From a virus, in the IMG/VR virus record IMGVR_UViG_3300037258_000352, positions 1 to 64,000 of that record: a stretch of DNA of 64,000 nucleotides; one strand, 5' to 3'. Numbering within the stretch: the stretch's first letter is position 1; each line of letters opens with the position of its first letter. Position numbers and translations under genes: made by a program. Shown in pieces: positions 43,454 to 51,423 of this stretch. The notes beneath the pieces were generated by a model. That model was not told where the DNA came from. It made no database searches and was given only the letters and a program-made list of their open reading frames with translations.

Positions 43454-43669
43454 TCATCCCCTGGGGAGGATCCGTGTCCTCTCGCGGTACTCATTGCAAA
43501 TCCCGATGATCTGAGCGTCGCTGAGGTGTTGGACCACGCCGTGATCGGTGACCAATCGCCCCGCCGACTGCAAGATCTGTCGCATGACAGCCGGGACCAC
43601 AACCCGAGCTTTCTTCCCTTCCAGCGTGCGGTAGGTGACGAGGTGCTCAACCTCAGTGTCCGTGGACAT
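43454..43669 (-). CDS. Hypothetical small protein
   Basis: 71 aa, ATG after AGACAAGGGAGG. Begins STDTEVEHLVTYRTLEGKKA; C-terminal helix LSDAQIIGICNEYRER. Might be a small DNA-binding protein; unproven. Confidence 0.5.
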   Translation of the reverse strand: MSTDTEVEHLVTYRTLEGKKARVVVPAVMRQILQSAGRLVTDHGVVQHLSDAQIIGICNEYRERTRILPRG

Positions 43670-43675
43670 GGGGGC

Positions 43676-43744
43676 CTCCCTTGTCTCGGTGGCCCGGGTG
43701 GGGCCGCTCACTATCTGTATCGCCGCCCGGTGTGCGGGTGTTAC
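43676..43744 (-). promoter_or_regulatory. Early leader with GTAAC-N18-GATACA
   Basis: GTAAC (43744-43740), 18 bases, GATACA (43721-43716), GC hairpin and the variant GAGACAAGGGAGG. Confidence 0.6.
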
Positions 43745-43944
43745 GCCGCCCACGCGAGCAGTCCCGCATACACTGCTTCCTCGACCAGTTCCGGGTCCGG
43801 GATGTGGCGGATGAACTCCCGCTTCGCGCCGTCGTCGTGTTTCCCACCCGACTCGACCCGGATCGACCCGTACCCCAACAGGCGTTGCACGTAGGTCTGC
43901 TCCACCGTCAAATCGGTGTGCTCGCCCCCTGCATCTCCAGCCAA
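43741..43944 (-). CDS. Hypothetical small protein
   Basis: 67 aa from TTG. A good ribosome binding site upstream (GGTGGAGGTGAGG) instead serves a 19-residue frame, so the true start is uncertain. C-terminal helix PELVEEAVYAGLLAW. Confidence 0.4.
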   Translation of the reverse strand: MAGDAGGEHTDLTVEQTYVQRLLGYGSIRVESGGKHDDGAKREFIRHIPDPELVEEAVYAGLLAWAA

Positions 43945-43971
43945 CTAGTCCACGTCGTCGTGCACACAACC

Positions 43972-44424
43972 TCACCTCCACCTGTTAGCGCGGTCGATGG
44001 ACGCACCAACAGCCTCATCAACCGTGGGGTAGATATGGATCCCACGACGGGTGGCCAGTTCCCGGAGATAGGCGCGGGCACGGTTTAAGTCCTTCAACTC
44101 GCGCCCTGTGATGGTCTGGCCGTCGATCACAGTTCCGTCGGTGATGTTGTGGATGACGAGCAGGGCGTCGTACGAGTTGACGGTGGCCACGAACTCGGTC
44201 GCCTCCAGCATCGACGCGATGGCCCGGGTCTGGTGGTCGATGACGAACAGCACCTCAACGGACGCGATCTTCGCGTCGGCTTCGGCCTTCACGAGTTCTG
44301 GGGACCAGTCCTCAACTTGAGGGTTGTAGTAGGACACCCCCGCTGCCTCTAGCAGGGGGATGGCGATGTCCGCGCGCCACGTGGTCGGGTTGCAGCTTCC
44401 GCCTAGGAACAGGTGTGGCCTCAT
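43972..44424 (-). CDS. Nucleoside 2-deoxyribosyltransferase-like protein
   Basis: 150 aa, ATG after GACACGGAGGAGTAAACG. LFLGGSCNPTTWRADIAIP, YYNPQVEDW and SMLEATEFV match the Rossmann-like family that includes nucleoside deoxyribosyltransferases and NAD-glycohydrolase-like relatives. It could act in nucleotide salvage or remove a defence signalling nucleotide; the substrate is not deducible. Confidence 0.7.
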   Translation of the reverse strand: MRPHLFLGGSCNPTTWRADIAIPLLEAAGVSYYNPQVEDWSPELVKAEADAKIASVEVLFVIDHQTRAIASMLEATEFVATVNSYDALLVIHNITDGTVIDGQTITGRELKDLNRARAYLRELATRRGIHIYPTVDEAVGASIDRANRWR

Positions 44425-44433
44425 TCGTTTACT

Positions 44434-44540
44434 CCTCCGTGTCTGTGCTGGCCCGCACCAGCAACCCCCAGGGTAAACCTGGGTGGTCCCAGCGTCAACG
44501 CTTACAACCTGTGTATCGGCCGGGACCACCACCGCGTTAC
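44434..44540 (-). promoter_or_regulatory. Double early promoter and leader
   Basis: GTAAC (44540-44536), 18 bases, GATACA (44517-44512); then TTGACG (44498-44493), 17 bases, TACCCT (44475-44470); hairpin GCTGGTGCGGGCCAGC (44462-44447); AGACACGGAGGA. Same double layout as at 52544. Confidence 0.75.
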
Positions 44541-44728
44541 ACCCGCAGGTCCTCCCCAGGACACCGAGCCCGGAGACCCACCGGGTAATACCACCGGATC
44601 GTCGCGAAATCCTCCCCGGGAGCCAACAGTCCCAGGCGGGGTGTGTGACACCGGGCGCACCGCTGCTCGTACTCGGCGTGGTCACCCAACACCCCACGCG
44701 CCCCGGGTTCCCACACATGCCCACACAT
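44537..44728 (-). CDS. Small zinc-finger-like protein
   Basis: 63 aa, ATG 44728. CARCHTPR and a preceding CGH suggest a zinc knuckle. Overlaps the upstream gene by 47 bases, so one of the two starts may be wrong. Confidence 0.45.
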   Translation of the reverse strand: MCGHVWEPGARGVLGDHAEYEQRCARCHTPRLGLLAPGEDFATIRWYYPVGLRARCPGEDLRV

Positions 44729-44948
44729 GCCCACCCAGGTCCGAGACAGCGACCGGGGTCGCCGGGGCCGAGGGTGGAGCGCCCACCGGCACGATCACAT
44801 AATCCGGATCGAGGGTCACCCCGTGGGTGTCGTAGGCACCGCACCGCAACGGCCGGCGGATCACGACGCCACCCGCCGGATCCGCACCACCACCGGCACG
44901 CCACCCGCACCGACCCGCCCTGCTCGTGGTGGACCTCGAAACTGTCAT
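44682..44948 (-). CDS. Hypothetical small protein
   Basis: 88 aa, ATGA overlap with the upstream gene. Basic Gly-rich N-terminus, then LDPDYVIVPVGAPPS. Not recognised. Confidence 0.45.
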   Translation of the reverse strand: MTVSRSTTSRAGRCGWRAGGGADPAGGVVIRRPLRCGAYDTHGVTLDPDYVIVPVGAPPSAPATPVAVSDLGGHVWACVGTRGAWGVG

Positions 44949-45271
44949 CCGGGAGCCGGCTCCACGCCCGCGCGGTGCTCCACCATCAACACATCCACCA
45001 CATGCCGAGTCAACCGCGGCGCGTACGGGTGCCCGTCATGCGGCGCGTCCCACGTCATCCACGGGATCCCCTGCTGCGCCTTCCCCAGGTCCGGGCGCAG
45101 CACGTGGGGGGCACCGCAAGTTCGGCATCCTGCGAGCCATTCCCACGGCACGTCCCCACCCAGCGTGAGGATCCCCACCTGGTGGGCGCTGCTTACCCCA
45201 CTCGCGGCGGCCGGGCCCACCGCAGGTTCTGGGGTTCCGTCACCCACCGGGTGACTACCACCTGTCGTCAC
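44945..45271 (-). CDS. Hypothetical Cys/His protein
   Basis: 108 aa, GTG overlapping the previous stop. CRTCGAPHVLRPD and a His-rich C-terminus (HDGHPYAPRLTRHVVD). Unknown. Confidence 0.5.
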   Translation of the reverse strand: MTTGGSHPVGDGTPEPAVGPAAASGVSSAHQVGILTLGGDVPWEWLAGCRTCGAPHVLRPDLGKAQQGIPWMTWDAPHDGHPYAPRLTRHVVDVLMVEHRAGVEPAPG

Positions 45272-45762
45272 GATCCCGGCGGCGTCCCCAAGAGCCGCAA
45301 CCCATCGACGTCGACGACGACCCGGACCCCCGGCGCCAACACCCCACCATTACGCGCGGCAGTCGCCGCCCCAGACGGCTCCAACCCCGCAGACACCAAG
45401 ACGTGCATCAACTGCGCCACCTCCACCTCACCAGCCGGCCACGACCGTCGACGACCCGACCCGCAACCAGGGTTCGCGGCCTGCAGGTAACCGCTCCGCG
45501 TCCAGTAGTCCAACGTCCGGTACGTCAACCCCGGGACCGCCTCCTGAATCTCCCGGTACGACACCGGGGCCTCCGTCACGACGGAGATGCACTTCTCGCA
45601 CCGCCGGCCGCGCCCGGTGTCCCGCCACGGCACCACCCGAGCTGGTTCCCCGCACAGGGTTTTCGCGCCGTCCACCGCGTGCGCGACAACGAATTCCGGG
45701 TCAGCGTGGCGACCTACCGTCTCCCGCCACACGACTGGTGTGTCCTCCCCTGGCCCGGGCAT
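45268..45762 (-). CDS. MerR-like DNA-binding protein
   Basis: 164 aa. N-terminal part with RRCEKC; then VSYREIQEAVPGLTYRTLDY and WTRSGYLQ form the MerR/excisionase winged HTH with a wing and VEVAQLMHVLVSAGLEP. Likely a regulator or excisionase-like factor of the early arm. Confidence 0.65.
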   Translation of the reverse strand: MPGPGEDTPVVWRETVGRHADPEFVVAHAVDGAKTLCGEPARVVPWRDTGRGRRCEKCISVVTEAPVSYREIQEAVPGLTYRTLDYWTRSGYLQAANPGCGSGRRRSWPAGEVEVAQLMHVLVSAGLEPSGAATAARNGGVLAPGVRVVVDVDGLRLLGTPPGS

Positions 45763-45989
45763 CAGCGGGACCCCGCGAGGAGGTCCCCCGAGTCACCGGA
45801 ATGAGCTGGCCCACGCACCGGGGCGACTGGCTCATCCTTGGGTGGGTTCGGGCAGAACCCCGGCGTCGACCCACACGCCACCACCGGGCCCTCCCGCATC
45901 ACCGCCCCCGCAGCGCCACCCACAACCCCCACCGCGAACGCCAACACCAGCGACACCACAAACACCACAACCTGCCGGTTCACCGCCAC
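45762..45989 (-). CDS. Membrane or secreted small protein
   Basis: 75 aa, GTG. N-terminal span (VVVFVVSLVLAFAVGVVGGA) then a Pro-rich exterior segment with two Cys. Confidence 0.5.
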   Translation of the reverse strand: MAVNRQVVVFVVSLVLAFAVGVVGGAAGAVMREGPVVACGSTPGFCPNPPKDEPVAPVRGPAHSGDSGDLLAGSR

Positions 45990-46258
45990 CGCGGACCTCC
46001 TAACCGACTGAGCAAATCCACGAGGGGACCCACCTCAGTCACCGGTACCGATATTTGCCTCGTCGGATCCGAGTCAAGGTAAAACGACCAAGCGTCTCGT
46101 TCCGGGCTCCGGATCACGATCAGCGTCGATGGTGCCCCATCATGCCGCCGACCGGGTATCGCCACCCGAAGCTGCTCATTCTGCGGGACCTCCGCGTGCG
46201 GGCCAGGCAGGTCAACCAACTGCACGACACCTCCCCTATCGGAACGGACTGTCACCAT
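45980..46258 (-). CDS. Hypothetical protein
   Basis: 92 aa. ATG 46258 chosen to limit overlap with the upstream gene. Beta-rich with an AWSFYLDSDPTRQISV segment. Confidence 0.5.
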   Translation of the reverse strand: MVTVRSDRGGVVQLVDLPGPHAEVPQNEQLRVAIPGRRHDGAPSTLIVIRSPERDAWSFYLDSDPTRQISVPVTEVGPLVDLLSRLGGPRWR

Positions 46259-46500
46259 CGGTGGGTGTCCGCTGTCCACCCGAAGAACCGGGATAAACGA
46301 CGCGGGTACCAACCTCGCCCACCACATTTACGGCACGCCCCCCGCACCACCACCCGGAAGATCAACGAAACCGCTTTCCGCCACCCAGCACCGTTGCACC
46401 GCAGGCACGCCTTTTCGGGACTTCGCCACGCGTTGTAGAGCATCGCCCCGGACCCACCGACAACGGCGACACCGGCCGCCTCAATCACGATCATGTCCAC
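46252..46500 (-). CDS. Membrane protein with DnaJ-type CxxCxGxG motifs
   Basis: 82 aa from GTG 46500 after GGGAGG. An N-terminal span precedes CLRCNGAG and CRKCGGRG, the paired zinc-binding motif of DnaJ-like proteins. First gene after the GTCACG repeat cluster. Confidence 0.55.
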   Translation of the reverse strand: MDMIVIEAAGVAVVGGSGAMLYNAWRSPEKACLRCNGAGWRKAVSLIFRVVVRGACRKCGGRGWYPRRLSRFFGWTADTHRW

Positions 46501-46524
46501 CGTGGACCTCCCGGGTCCCTCGTG

Positions 46525-46690
46525 TGTCACGGGCACCTCCCGTGACACCGTCACGGCTAGTCACGGGCCGTGTCACGGCGTCGTCACGCGGGTTTGTCAC
46601 GGGCTGTCACGCGTGACAAACCCGGTGACCTCACACCCACCGCCCGCACCGTCCCCCCCGACTGTCACGGCTGTCACAGGGCCCGTGTCA
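46525..46690. repeat. Cluster of GTCACG repeats (iteron or transfer-site candidate)
   Basis: About ten copies of TGTCACGGG-like units in 165 bases: direct at 46525, 46549, 46560, 46571, 46583, 46595, 46605, 46663 and 46672, inverted at 46539, and one perfect palindrome TGTCACGCGTGACA (46605-46618). It lies between the end of the transfer-like operon and the next operon. Could be an origin, a partition site, an operator, or the recognition locus of the TraB-like ATPase. Confidence 0.6.
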
Positions 46691-47137
46691 TACCTTGCTC
46701 GCGGCCATACTCCTTCGCTGGTGCAACATCCGCGCACCGCGCTCCAGCCTATGGAAATTGCGCATCAACAGCGGGGTCACTTCCCGCCGAGCGGTACGTA
46801 AATCGCCCACACCGAACAGTCGCCTAAATTCGGACAGGTCATCACACCCGGAGTCGTCTCCCCATGACTGGGAGTACCTGACGTCGTAGCCGTGGACTTT
46901 GTGGAGCCACAGGGCGATGGCTTGGACCCCAGCGACGAGGACGAGCCCGTATTCGTGGGGTTTCGCGTCGCAGTCGTTCCCGGAGAGTTCCACTTTCCCT
47001 TCCGCGCCGCCGCGGATGGGTTGGACATGCGCTTTCCGGGTTCGGATTTTCAGTTCCGTCGCGGTCAACGCATGCCCAGCTTCGTGGATAGCGACACCCA
47101 TGAGCAGATCAATCTCACGGGGTGGGGTGGGGGTCAT
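46688..47137 (-). CDS. HEAGH metallopeptidase-like protein
   Basis: 149 aa, ATG overlapping the ATPase stop. AIHEAGHALTATEL gives the HExxH zinc site, as in M41/FtsH-type peptidases, but there is no AAA domain. A later acidic residue could be the third ligand. Last gene of the transfer-like operon. Confidence 0.65.
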   Translation of the reverse strand: MTPTPPREIDLLMGVAIHEAGHALTATELKIRTRKAHVQPIRGGAEGKVELSGNDCDAKPHEYGLVLVAGVQAIALWLHKVHGYDVRYSQSWGDDSGCDDLSEFRRLFGVGDLRTARREVTPLLMRNFHRLERGARMLHQRRSMAASKV

Positions 47138-48579
47138 GCTGCTGCCTCATTCCCCCCGACCTGCGGGTTCCGCACCGGAATCCACCCACGGTCAGACTTC
47201 TCGATCCGACCGTCCTTGGCCATGTACTTATAGAGACTGGCCCTTGACCACCCGCAATCAGCGAGGAGGTTGATAAACGAGTTCGCTTCCAACCGGTCCG
47301 TGCCGCTGGCCAGGAACTCGGTGACTACTTCGGCGAGGACCTCCGCGAACTCCTCCGGGGTCAGACCGTCTTTCGGGGGGTCCCCGATCATCCGGGCGAC
47401 TGTGGGGTGGGTGGGGGCGTCCGGGTCAGCGAGTTCCGTGTCATCGTCAAGGTCGGATGCGTCGAGCTCGAAATCAACGTCTCCGTCGTCGTTGGTGACG
47501 ATGATCCGGTCTCCGACCAGGGCCAGTTCCGACTCCTCAAGCTCGGGGTCGTCGTCGTAGAGCTCCTCGAGCGCGGCGAGGTACTCCGCGTCGTCGGGAT
47601 CGAACCCATCGATTTCGTCGTCATCAGCGTCGACGTCTATGGGGGTCGGTGCGACGGCTTGCGCCGCAGCGACCAACGCCGACCCAGTCACAGGACCGGG
47701 GACGATCATCCCGTTCTGCTTGACTAGGTCCAACGGGGTGATGTGAGTGGTCCACAAGTCCCCCAGCGAATCTGCGGTGACCTGGCACATGTCCCCGAGG
47801 TTCGCGGCGACATACGCGGCAGCCGACGCGAACGTGTGCTCACCGACCCCATCGGACCACGACCGGTGGGTCATCAACTTCTCCCGGACCGTCATCCCGG
47901 GACCGACGAGGTAGTGCATCCCGGGGTCGTCGGCGCCCCACTGCGACGGTTTCGCGCCGGCGTTGACGACTTCCTCTGGGAGGGAGTACTGGTCGTATTC
48001 GGAGTCGGTGATGCCGTACGCGCGGTAGGACCCCATCTGGTTCCGGACGGTGGTGGGGATGTTGTCCCAGGTTGGTTGCTGGATGCTGTACGTGAGTTGC
48101 CCACCAGCGGACCGCAACGCGACCGCGAGCCCGACGATCTCCTTGGACTCGGCCAGTCTCCACGCCTCTTCGATGTGGATCCGCAGGAACCGCAGGCTCG
48201 ATGACGGGGCCCACTGCTTGAGACCTTCCCTCGAGAGGTGGCTGGTCCGCTCCGGCAGGGTGCGGTTGAGGAGTTGCCGCAGGAGCCGCTTCGCGCGACC
48301 GGGGTCGATCTCGTACATCTGCAGGCACCCAGCGACGTCTTGGTAGGACTGGATGCCTTTGACGGTGTCAATCAAAATCTGGTCGATGCGCATCGCACCG
48401 CAGGTCAGCAGGACCGGGAGTTCCCCCCACGTCTTCCCGGAGCCGGTGGTCCCGGAGATCAGGCAGTGGACCCCACCCTCGGGTCGAGCGATTCTGAACA
48501 GGCCGGTTTCCCCGTCGGAGCGGCGGCTGACGGGGATCCCGGAGAACGGGTTCGCGCCCTTGAGGAGCTTGATCTTCAT
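47134..48579 (-). CDS. TraB/FtsK-like DNA translocase ATPase
   Basis: 481 aa, ATG 48579 after TAGGAGTGAAG. Walker A GTTGSGKT (~res 45), Walker B-like QILIDTVKG, then HIEEAWRLAESKEIVGLAVA, ALRSAGGQLTYSIQQPTWDN and GAKPSQWGADDPGMHYLVG, features of actinomycete plasmid transfer ATPases. An acidic linker (~320-400) leads to a winged-helix-like end. In Streptomyces, TraB alone moves double-stranded DNA between hyphae; here it would need the adjacent membrane proteins, since it lacks spans of its own. Confidence 0.75.
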   Translation of the reverse strand: MKIKLLKGANPFSGIPVSRRSDGETGLFRIARPEGGVHCLISGTTGSGKTWGELPVLLTCGAMRIDQILIDTVKGIQSYQDVAGCLQMYEIDPGRAKRLLRQLLNRTLPERTSHLSREGLKQWAPSSSLRFLRIHIEEAWRLAESKEIVGLAVALRSAGGQLTYSIQQPTWDNIPTTVRNQMGSYRAYGITDSEYDQYSLPEEVVNAGAKPSQWGADDPGMHYLVGPGMTVREKLMTHRSWSDGVGEHTFASAAAYVAANLGDMCQVTADSLGDLWTTHITPLDLVKQNGMIVPGPVTGSALVAAAQAVAPTPIDVDADDDEIDGFDPDDAEYLAALEELYDDDPELEESELALVGDRIIVTNDDGDVDFELDASDLDDDTELADPDAPTHPTVARMIGDPPKDGLTPEEFAEVLAEVVTEFLASGTDRLEANSFINLLADCGWSRASLYKYMAKDGRIEKSDRGWIPVRNPQVGGNEAAA

Positions 48580-48581
48580 GA

Positions 48582-49409
48582 CTACTTCACTCCTACGAGC
48601 AGACCGGGCCACGGTTGGGCATCTTCGATGGGGTTGAGGTGCATGACGGTGACGTCACAGATTTGGGCGTTGCGGGACTTCGGGCGGGCGTAGACCTTCA
48701 TTGATCCGGGGGGGAACCCGTGCGCGGACTCCACCGAAGCGATGTCCCGCTGGAACTCCAGCATCGTGTCCCCCGGGGCGAGCCGGAGTGTGCCTTCGCT
48801 GCGGAACTCCGACACCCGCCGCAACGCGAGGGACGCCCCGTCGTGGCCGGCCATCTTCATGGGGGTGTCGGGTGGGTTCTGGGCGGCGAGGATCTCCGCG
48901 AGCTCCGCGACCCGATGCCTAGCGTTGATCCTGGTGTTCCAGATCGCGGCCAACGCGGACCCACCAGCGAAGAACGTCGCGATGGTGAACCCGTGGGTGG
49001 AGAACACCCACCCCGGGTTACCGGTGGTGAAGGTGATGAACCCGGTGATGGTGCACAGCGACAGCCACGCCCCCCCGAACGCGGTGGTGGCTACCCCGTG
49101 CCAGCGGGCGGTCCCGGTGTGGGACCGTTGGGTTTGCCACACCGAGTACGTCATCCCGATCGTCGCGACCATGATCAGCGCCACGGTCCCCGCCCGGCTC
49201 CACGCGGTTTCAACGAACGCGTGGAGCACGGTCCCCGCTAGCCAGAACAAGCCGAGGACGACCCACGGGATGAAGTGGACGGCGTGGTCGTGCAACGCGT
49301 GCCCGACCACGCCTCCGGATCCGGTGCGGGCACCCGTCCCAGCGCTGGGACCGCGCGGAGGAGCCGGCGGGCGTGTCTGCCGGGTGCTCGACCTGAATCC
49401 CTTACCCAT
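48582..49409 (-). CDS. Four-span membrane protein of the transfer operon
   Basis: 275 aa, ATG after AGGGGAACGGAA. Spans around residues 45-160 (FIPWVVLGLFWLAGTVLHAF etc.) then a ~110-residue cytosolic domain. Immediately upstream of the soluble ATPase; probably its membrane anchor, as in split FtsK/TraB systems. Confidence 0.6.
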   Translation of the reverse strand: MGKGFRSSTRQTRPPAPPRGPSAGTGARTGSGGVVGHALHDHAVHFIPWVVLGLFWLAGTVLHAFVETAWSRAGTVALIMVATIGMTYSVWQTQRSHTGTARWHGVATTAFGGAWLSLCTITGFITFTTGNPGWVFSTHGFTIATFFAGGSALAAIWNTRINARHRVAELAEILAAQNPPDTPMKMAGHDGASLALRRVSEFRSEGTLRLAPGDTMLEFQRDIASVESAHGFPPGSMKVYARPKSRNAQICDVTVMHLNPIEDAQPWPGLLVGVK

Positions 49410-49424
49410 TTCCGTTCCCCTGTC

Positions 49425-49817
49425 TTACGCGGCGTTACGCCGACGGTTGCCGCCGTTGTTCTGATTATTGTTCTGTCCACCCTGACCGTTGTTCTGGCCC
49501 TTCCGGGAACGGCTCGGGACGAACACGGCGCTGAGGATCCCTTCCGCGTTGCCCATCATTTTCGAGCAATGCGACATCAGCAACGCGGACCGGTGAAGGT
49601 CCCGAGCGATTCGAGCTGCCGCTTGCTCCTTCTCTTTCTGCGACATCAACGCCCCCCGCGACGGGGAATGAGCGAGACGCTTTTTAGCGACCCGGGAAAT
49701 GATTTGCATCTCCATTCCAGCGTTGAGGAACAAGTTAGCCATGTCGTGGATCCATGCGCGCATCGCACCGGGGTCACGCAATACTGCTTCGTCCGCTGTG
49801 CGCCTCGTGATACCCAT
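49425..49817 (-). CDS. Helical protein with Asn/Gln/Gly-rich tail
   Basis: 130 aa. Helical residues 1-95 (MANLFLNAGMEMQIISRVAK), then a low-complexity Asn/Gly/Gln tail ending RRRNAA. Part of the transfer operon; unknown function. Confidence 0.55.
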   Translation of the reverse strand: MGITRRTADEAVLRDPGAMRAWIHDMANLFLNAGMEMQIISRVAKKRLAHSPSRGALMSQKEKEQAAARIARDLHRSALLMSHCSKMMGNAEGILSAVFVPSRSRKGQNNGQGGQNNNQNNGGNRRRNAA

Positions 49818-49861
49818 TGCCTTTTACCCTCTCTCGATTTCCTTGGTGTGCCTGACTTCGA

Positions 49862-50365
49862 TCAGCCGTTGCAGCCGGCGCAATGGACGGGGATCCCCGC
49901 GCAACCCTTCCCGCTGCGGGACATGGCCAGCAGCATCACCAGCGCGAGGACAATCCCTAACCCGACTGTCCCCTCAGCGACCGCGGCGCCGTGGACCCCG
50001 AACCACGTTCCGATCCCGTGGATGATCCGGTAGAGCCCGTACATTCCCAGCGACGCGCTGCCGGCGATCAGGGCGTATTTCACGATCGGGCCGGCGGCGA
50101 TGACGTAGTCGATGGCTTCGACTTGGGATCCGTCGGGGATCCCGATGGGGATGGTGGGTGCGCCTGGGGTGACGAACACCCGGTAGGTGACCTGCCCCGG
50201 GGTGACCGGGGTGAGTTGCTCCGGGGTGCGGACCGCGACACCCATCTCCTGGTACCGGCCCGCCGTGTACATCACGTCAGCGAGGTAGCCGTTCAGGACC
50301 CGTTCCTCGATCTGGGTGATCGTGGTGGTCGGGTGGGTGGTGGGGATGAGCTGGGTGGGTGACAT
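49862..50365 (-). CDS. Membrane protein of the transfer operon
   Basis: 167 aa, ATG. Soluble N-terminal ~90 residues, two spans (~95-150), Cys-rich end (GCAGIPVHCAGC). Spd-like by position. Confidence 0.5.
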   Translation of the reverse strand: MSPTQLIPTTHPTTTITQIEERVLNGYLADVMYTAGRYQEMGVAVRTPEQLTPVTPGQVTYRVFVTPGAPTIPIGIPDGSQVEAIDYVIAAGPIVKYALIAGSASLGMYGLYRIIHGIGTWFGVHGAAVAEGTVGLGIVLALVMLLAMSRSGKGCAGIPVHCAGCNG

Positions 50366-50389
50366 GGCGGGGTCTCCGGGGTGGGTGGG

Positions 50390-51256
50390 TTACGCCGCGA
50401 GGACGCGGGCGAGTTGGCGGGCGGTGGTGTCGGTGACCCGGTACCCCACCGGGAGGCGGGTGGGGAGCTCAGTCATGAGGACCCGACGGCCGGTGGTGAG
50501 GCCCCGCTGCCCCCGCTCGTCCCGGAGTTCCCGGGCGGCGGCGTAGATGGTGGGGTCCACCCCGGGGGGTGGGGTGGTGGCGTTCGGTGTGGGGACGAGT
50601 TCCAGCTCCACCCCGGGGTGCGGAGTCCCGGGGTGGGCTGGCTCGTCCCCCGCGGGGGTGTGGGTGGGGGGCACCGTCACCCGGGGGAAGTCCCCCGCGG
50701 GGTCGAGGTCTGGGGTGGGGTCACCCGTGGTGCGGTCCGAGAGGCCCCGGAGGTCGGCCAGGAGGGATTCGAGTTCCGCGTCGACGTCGTCGAGTTCACC
50801 CGTGGGGGAGGTGTCCAGCTCGGTGCGGATCTCCGCGAAGTGTCGACGGACCCGGGGGGCGGCTTCCGCTAGGAGCAGGATCAGGCCGGGGGCTACGGAG
50901 TGCAGCAGGATCCCCGACGGGACCGCTGCGGCGGCGGACACCCAAATGTTCATCGCCCAGGTCGCGATGCCGGCGAACCACATGGTCCCGGTGAGCCAGG
51001 GTTCTTTCCGGCCGTAGTCGGCGAGGATGCTCCCGAACACGATCGCGGTCCCGAGGGTGATGGAGGCCATTGGGTCGAGGAGCCACGCGATCCACCACTC
51101 GAAGCTGTGCCAAGGGTGGCCTGCGGATGCGAATCGTTGGACGTTGACCATCGTGAACACGAGGGCCAGCACAGCGACGGCGGTCAGGGCGTAGGCACCC
51201 CAGCGGCCCATGCGGGTCAACCATTCCGCCTCGTCGCGCTGGTTGGTGGTGTCCAT
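50390..51256 (-). CDS. DUF2637 (SpdB-like) plasmid spread protein
   Basis: 288 aa; ATG 51256 follows GGGGAAAGGACC. Four spans: WGAYALTAVAVLALVFTMV, then DPMASITLGTAIVFGSILAD, WFAGIATWAMNIWVSAAAA and LHSVAPGLILLLAEAAP, the DUF2637 pattern of Spd proteins that aid intramycelial plasmid spread. A long Pro/Thr/Asp-rich linker and a helical C-terminus (DPTIYAAARELRDERG, TARQLARVLAA) may bind DNA. Heads the operon. Confidence 0.75.
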   Translation of the reverse strand: MDTTNQRDEAEWLTRMGRWGAYALTAVAVLALVFTMVNVQRFASAGHPWHSFEWWIAWLLDPMASITLGTAIVFGSILADYGRKEPWLTGTMWFAGIATWAMNIWVSAAAAVPSGILLHSVAPGLILLLAEAAPRVRRHFAEIRTELDTSPTGELDDVDAELESLLADLRGLSDRTTGDPTPDLDPAGDFPRVTVPPTHTPAGDEPAHPGTPHPGVELELVPTPNATTPPPGVDPTIYAAARELRDERGQRGLTTGRRVLMTELPTRLPVGYRVTDTTARQLARVLAA

Positions 51257-51389
51257 CGGTGCTGGTCCTTTCCCCGTAGGTTGTTTGGTGGTGCCGTCCG
51301 GTCGAGGTCTGTAATCGGCGCCCGACCGGACAGCACCTTGTGATGTTACATCCCTACGTGTTAGCACATGCGACACCCGGTCACGTTAC

Positions 51390-51407
51390 ATACTGAATAC
51401 CCAGTAT
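51390..51407 (+). promoter_or_regulatory. Palindromic operator and promoter of the XRE gene
   Basis: ATACTG-N6-CAGTAT (51390-51407) lies just before a -10-like TAGACT (51411-51416) and the XRE start at 51424, between two divergent operons. A natural site for autoregulation and for control of the transfer operon. Confidence 0.5.
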
Positions 51408-51423
51408 AGGTAGACTCCGTGAC

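Noticed and set aside
46525-46690. CRISPR array
   Set aside because: Units are under 12 bp, irregularly spaced and in both orientations, without spacers of constant length; no cas genes.
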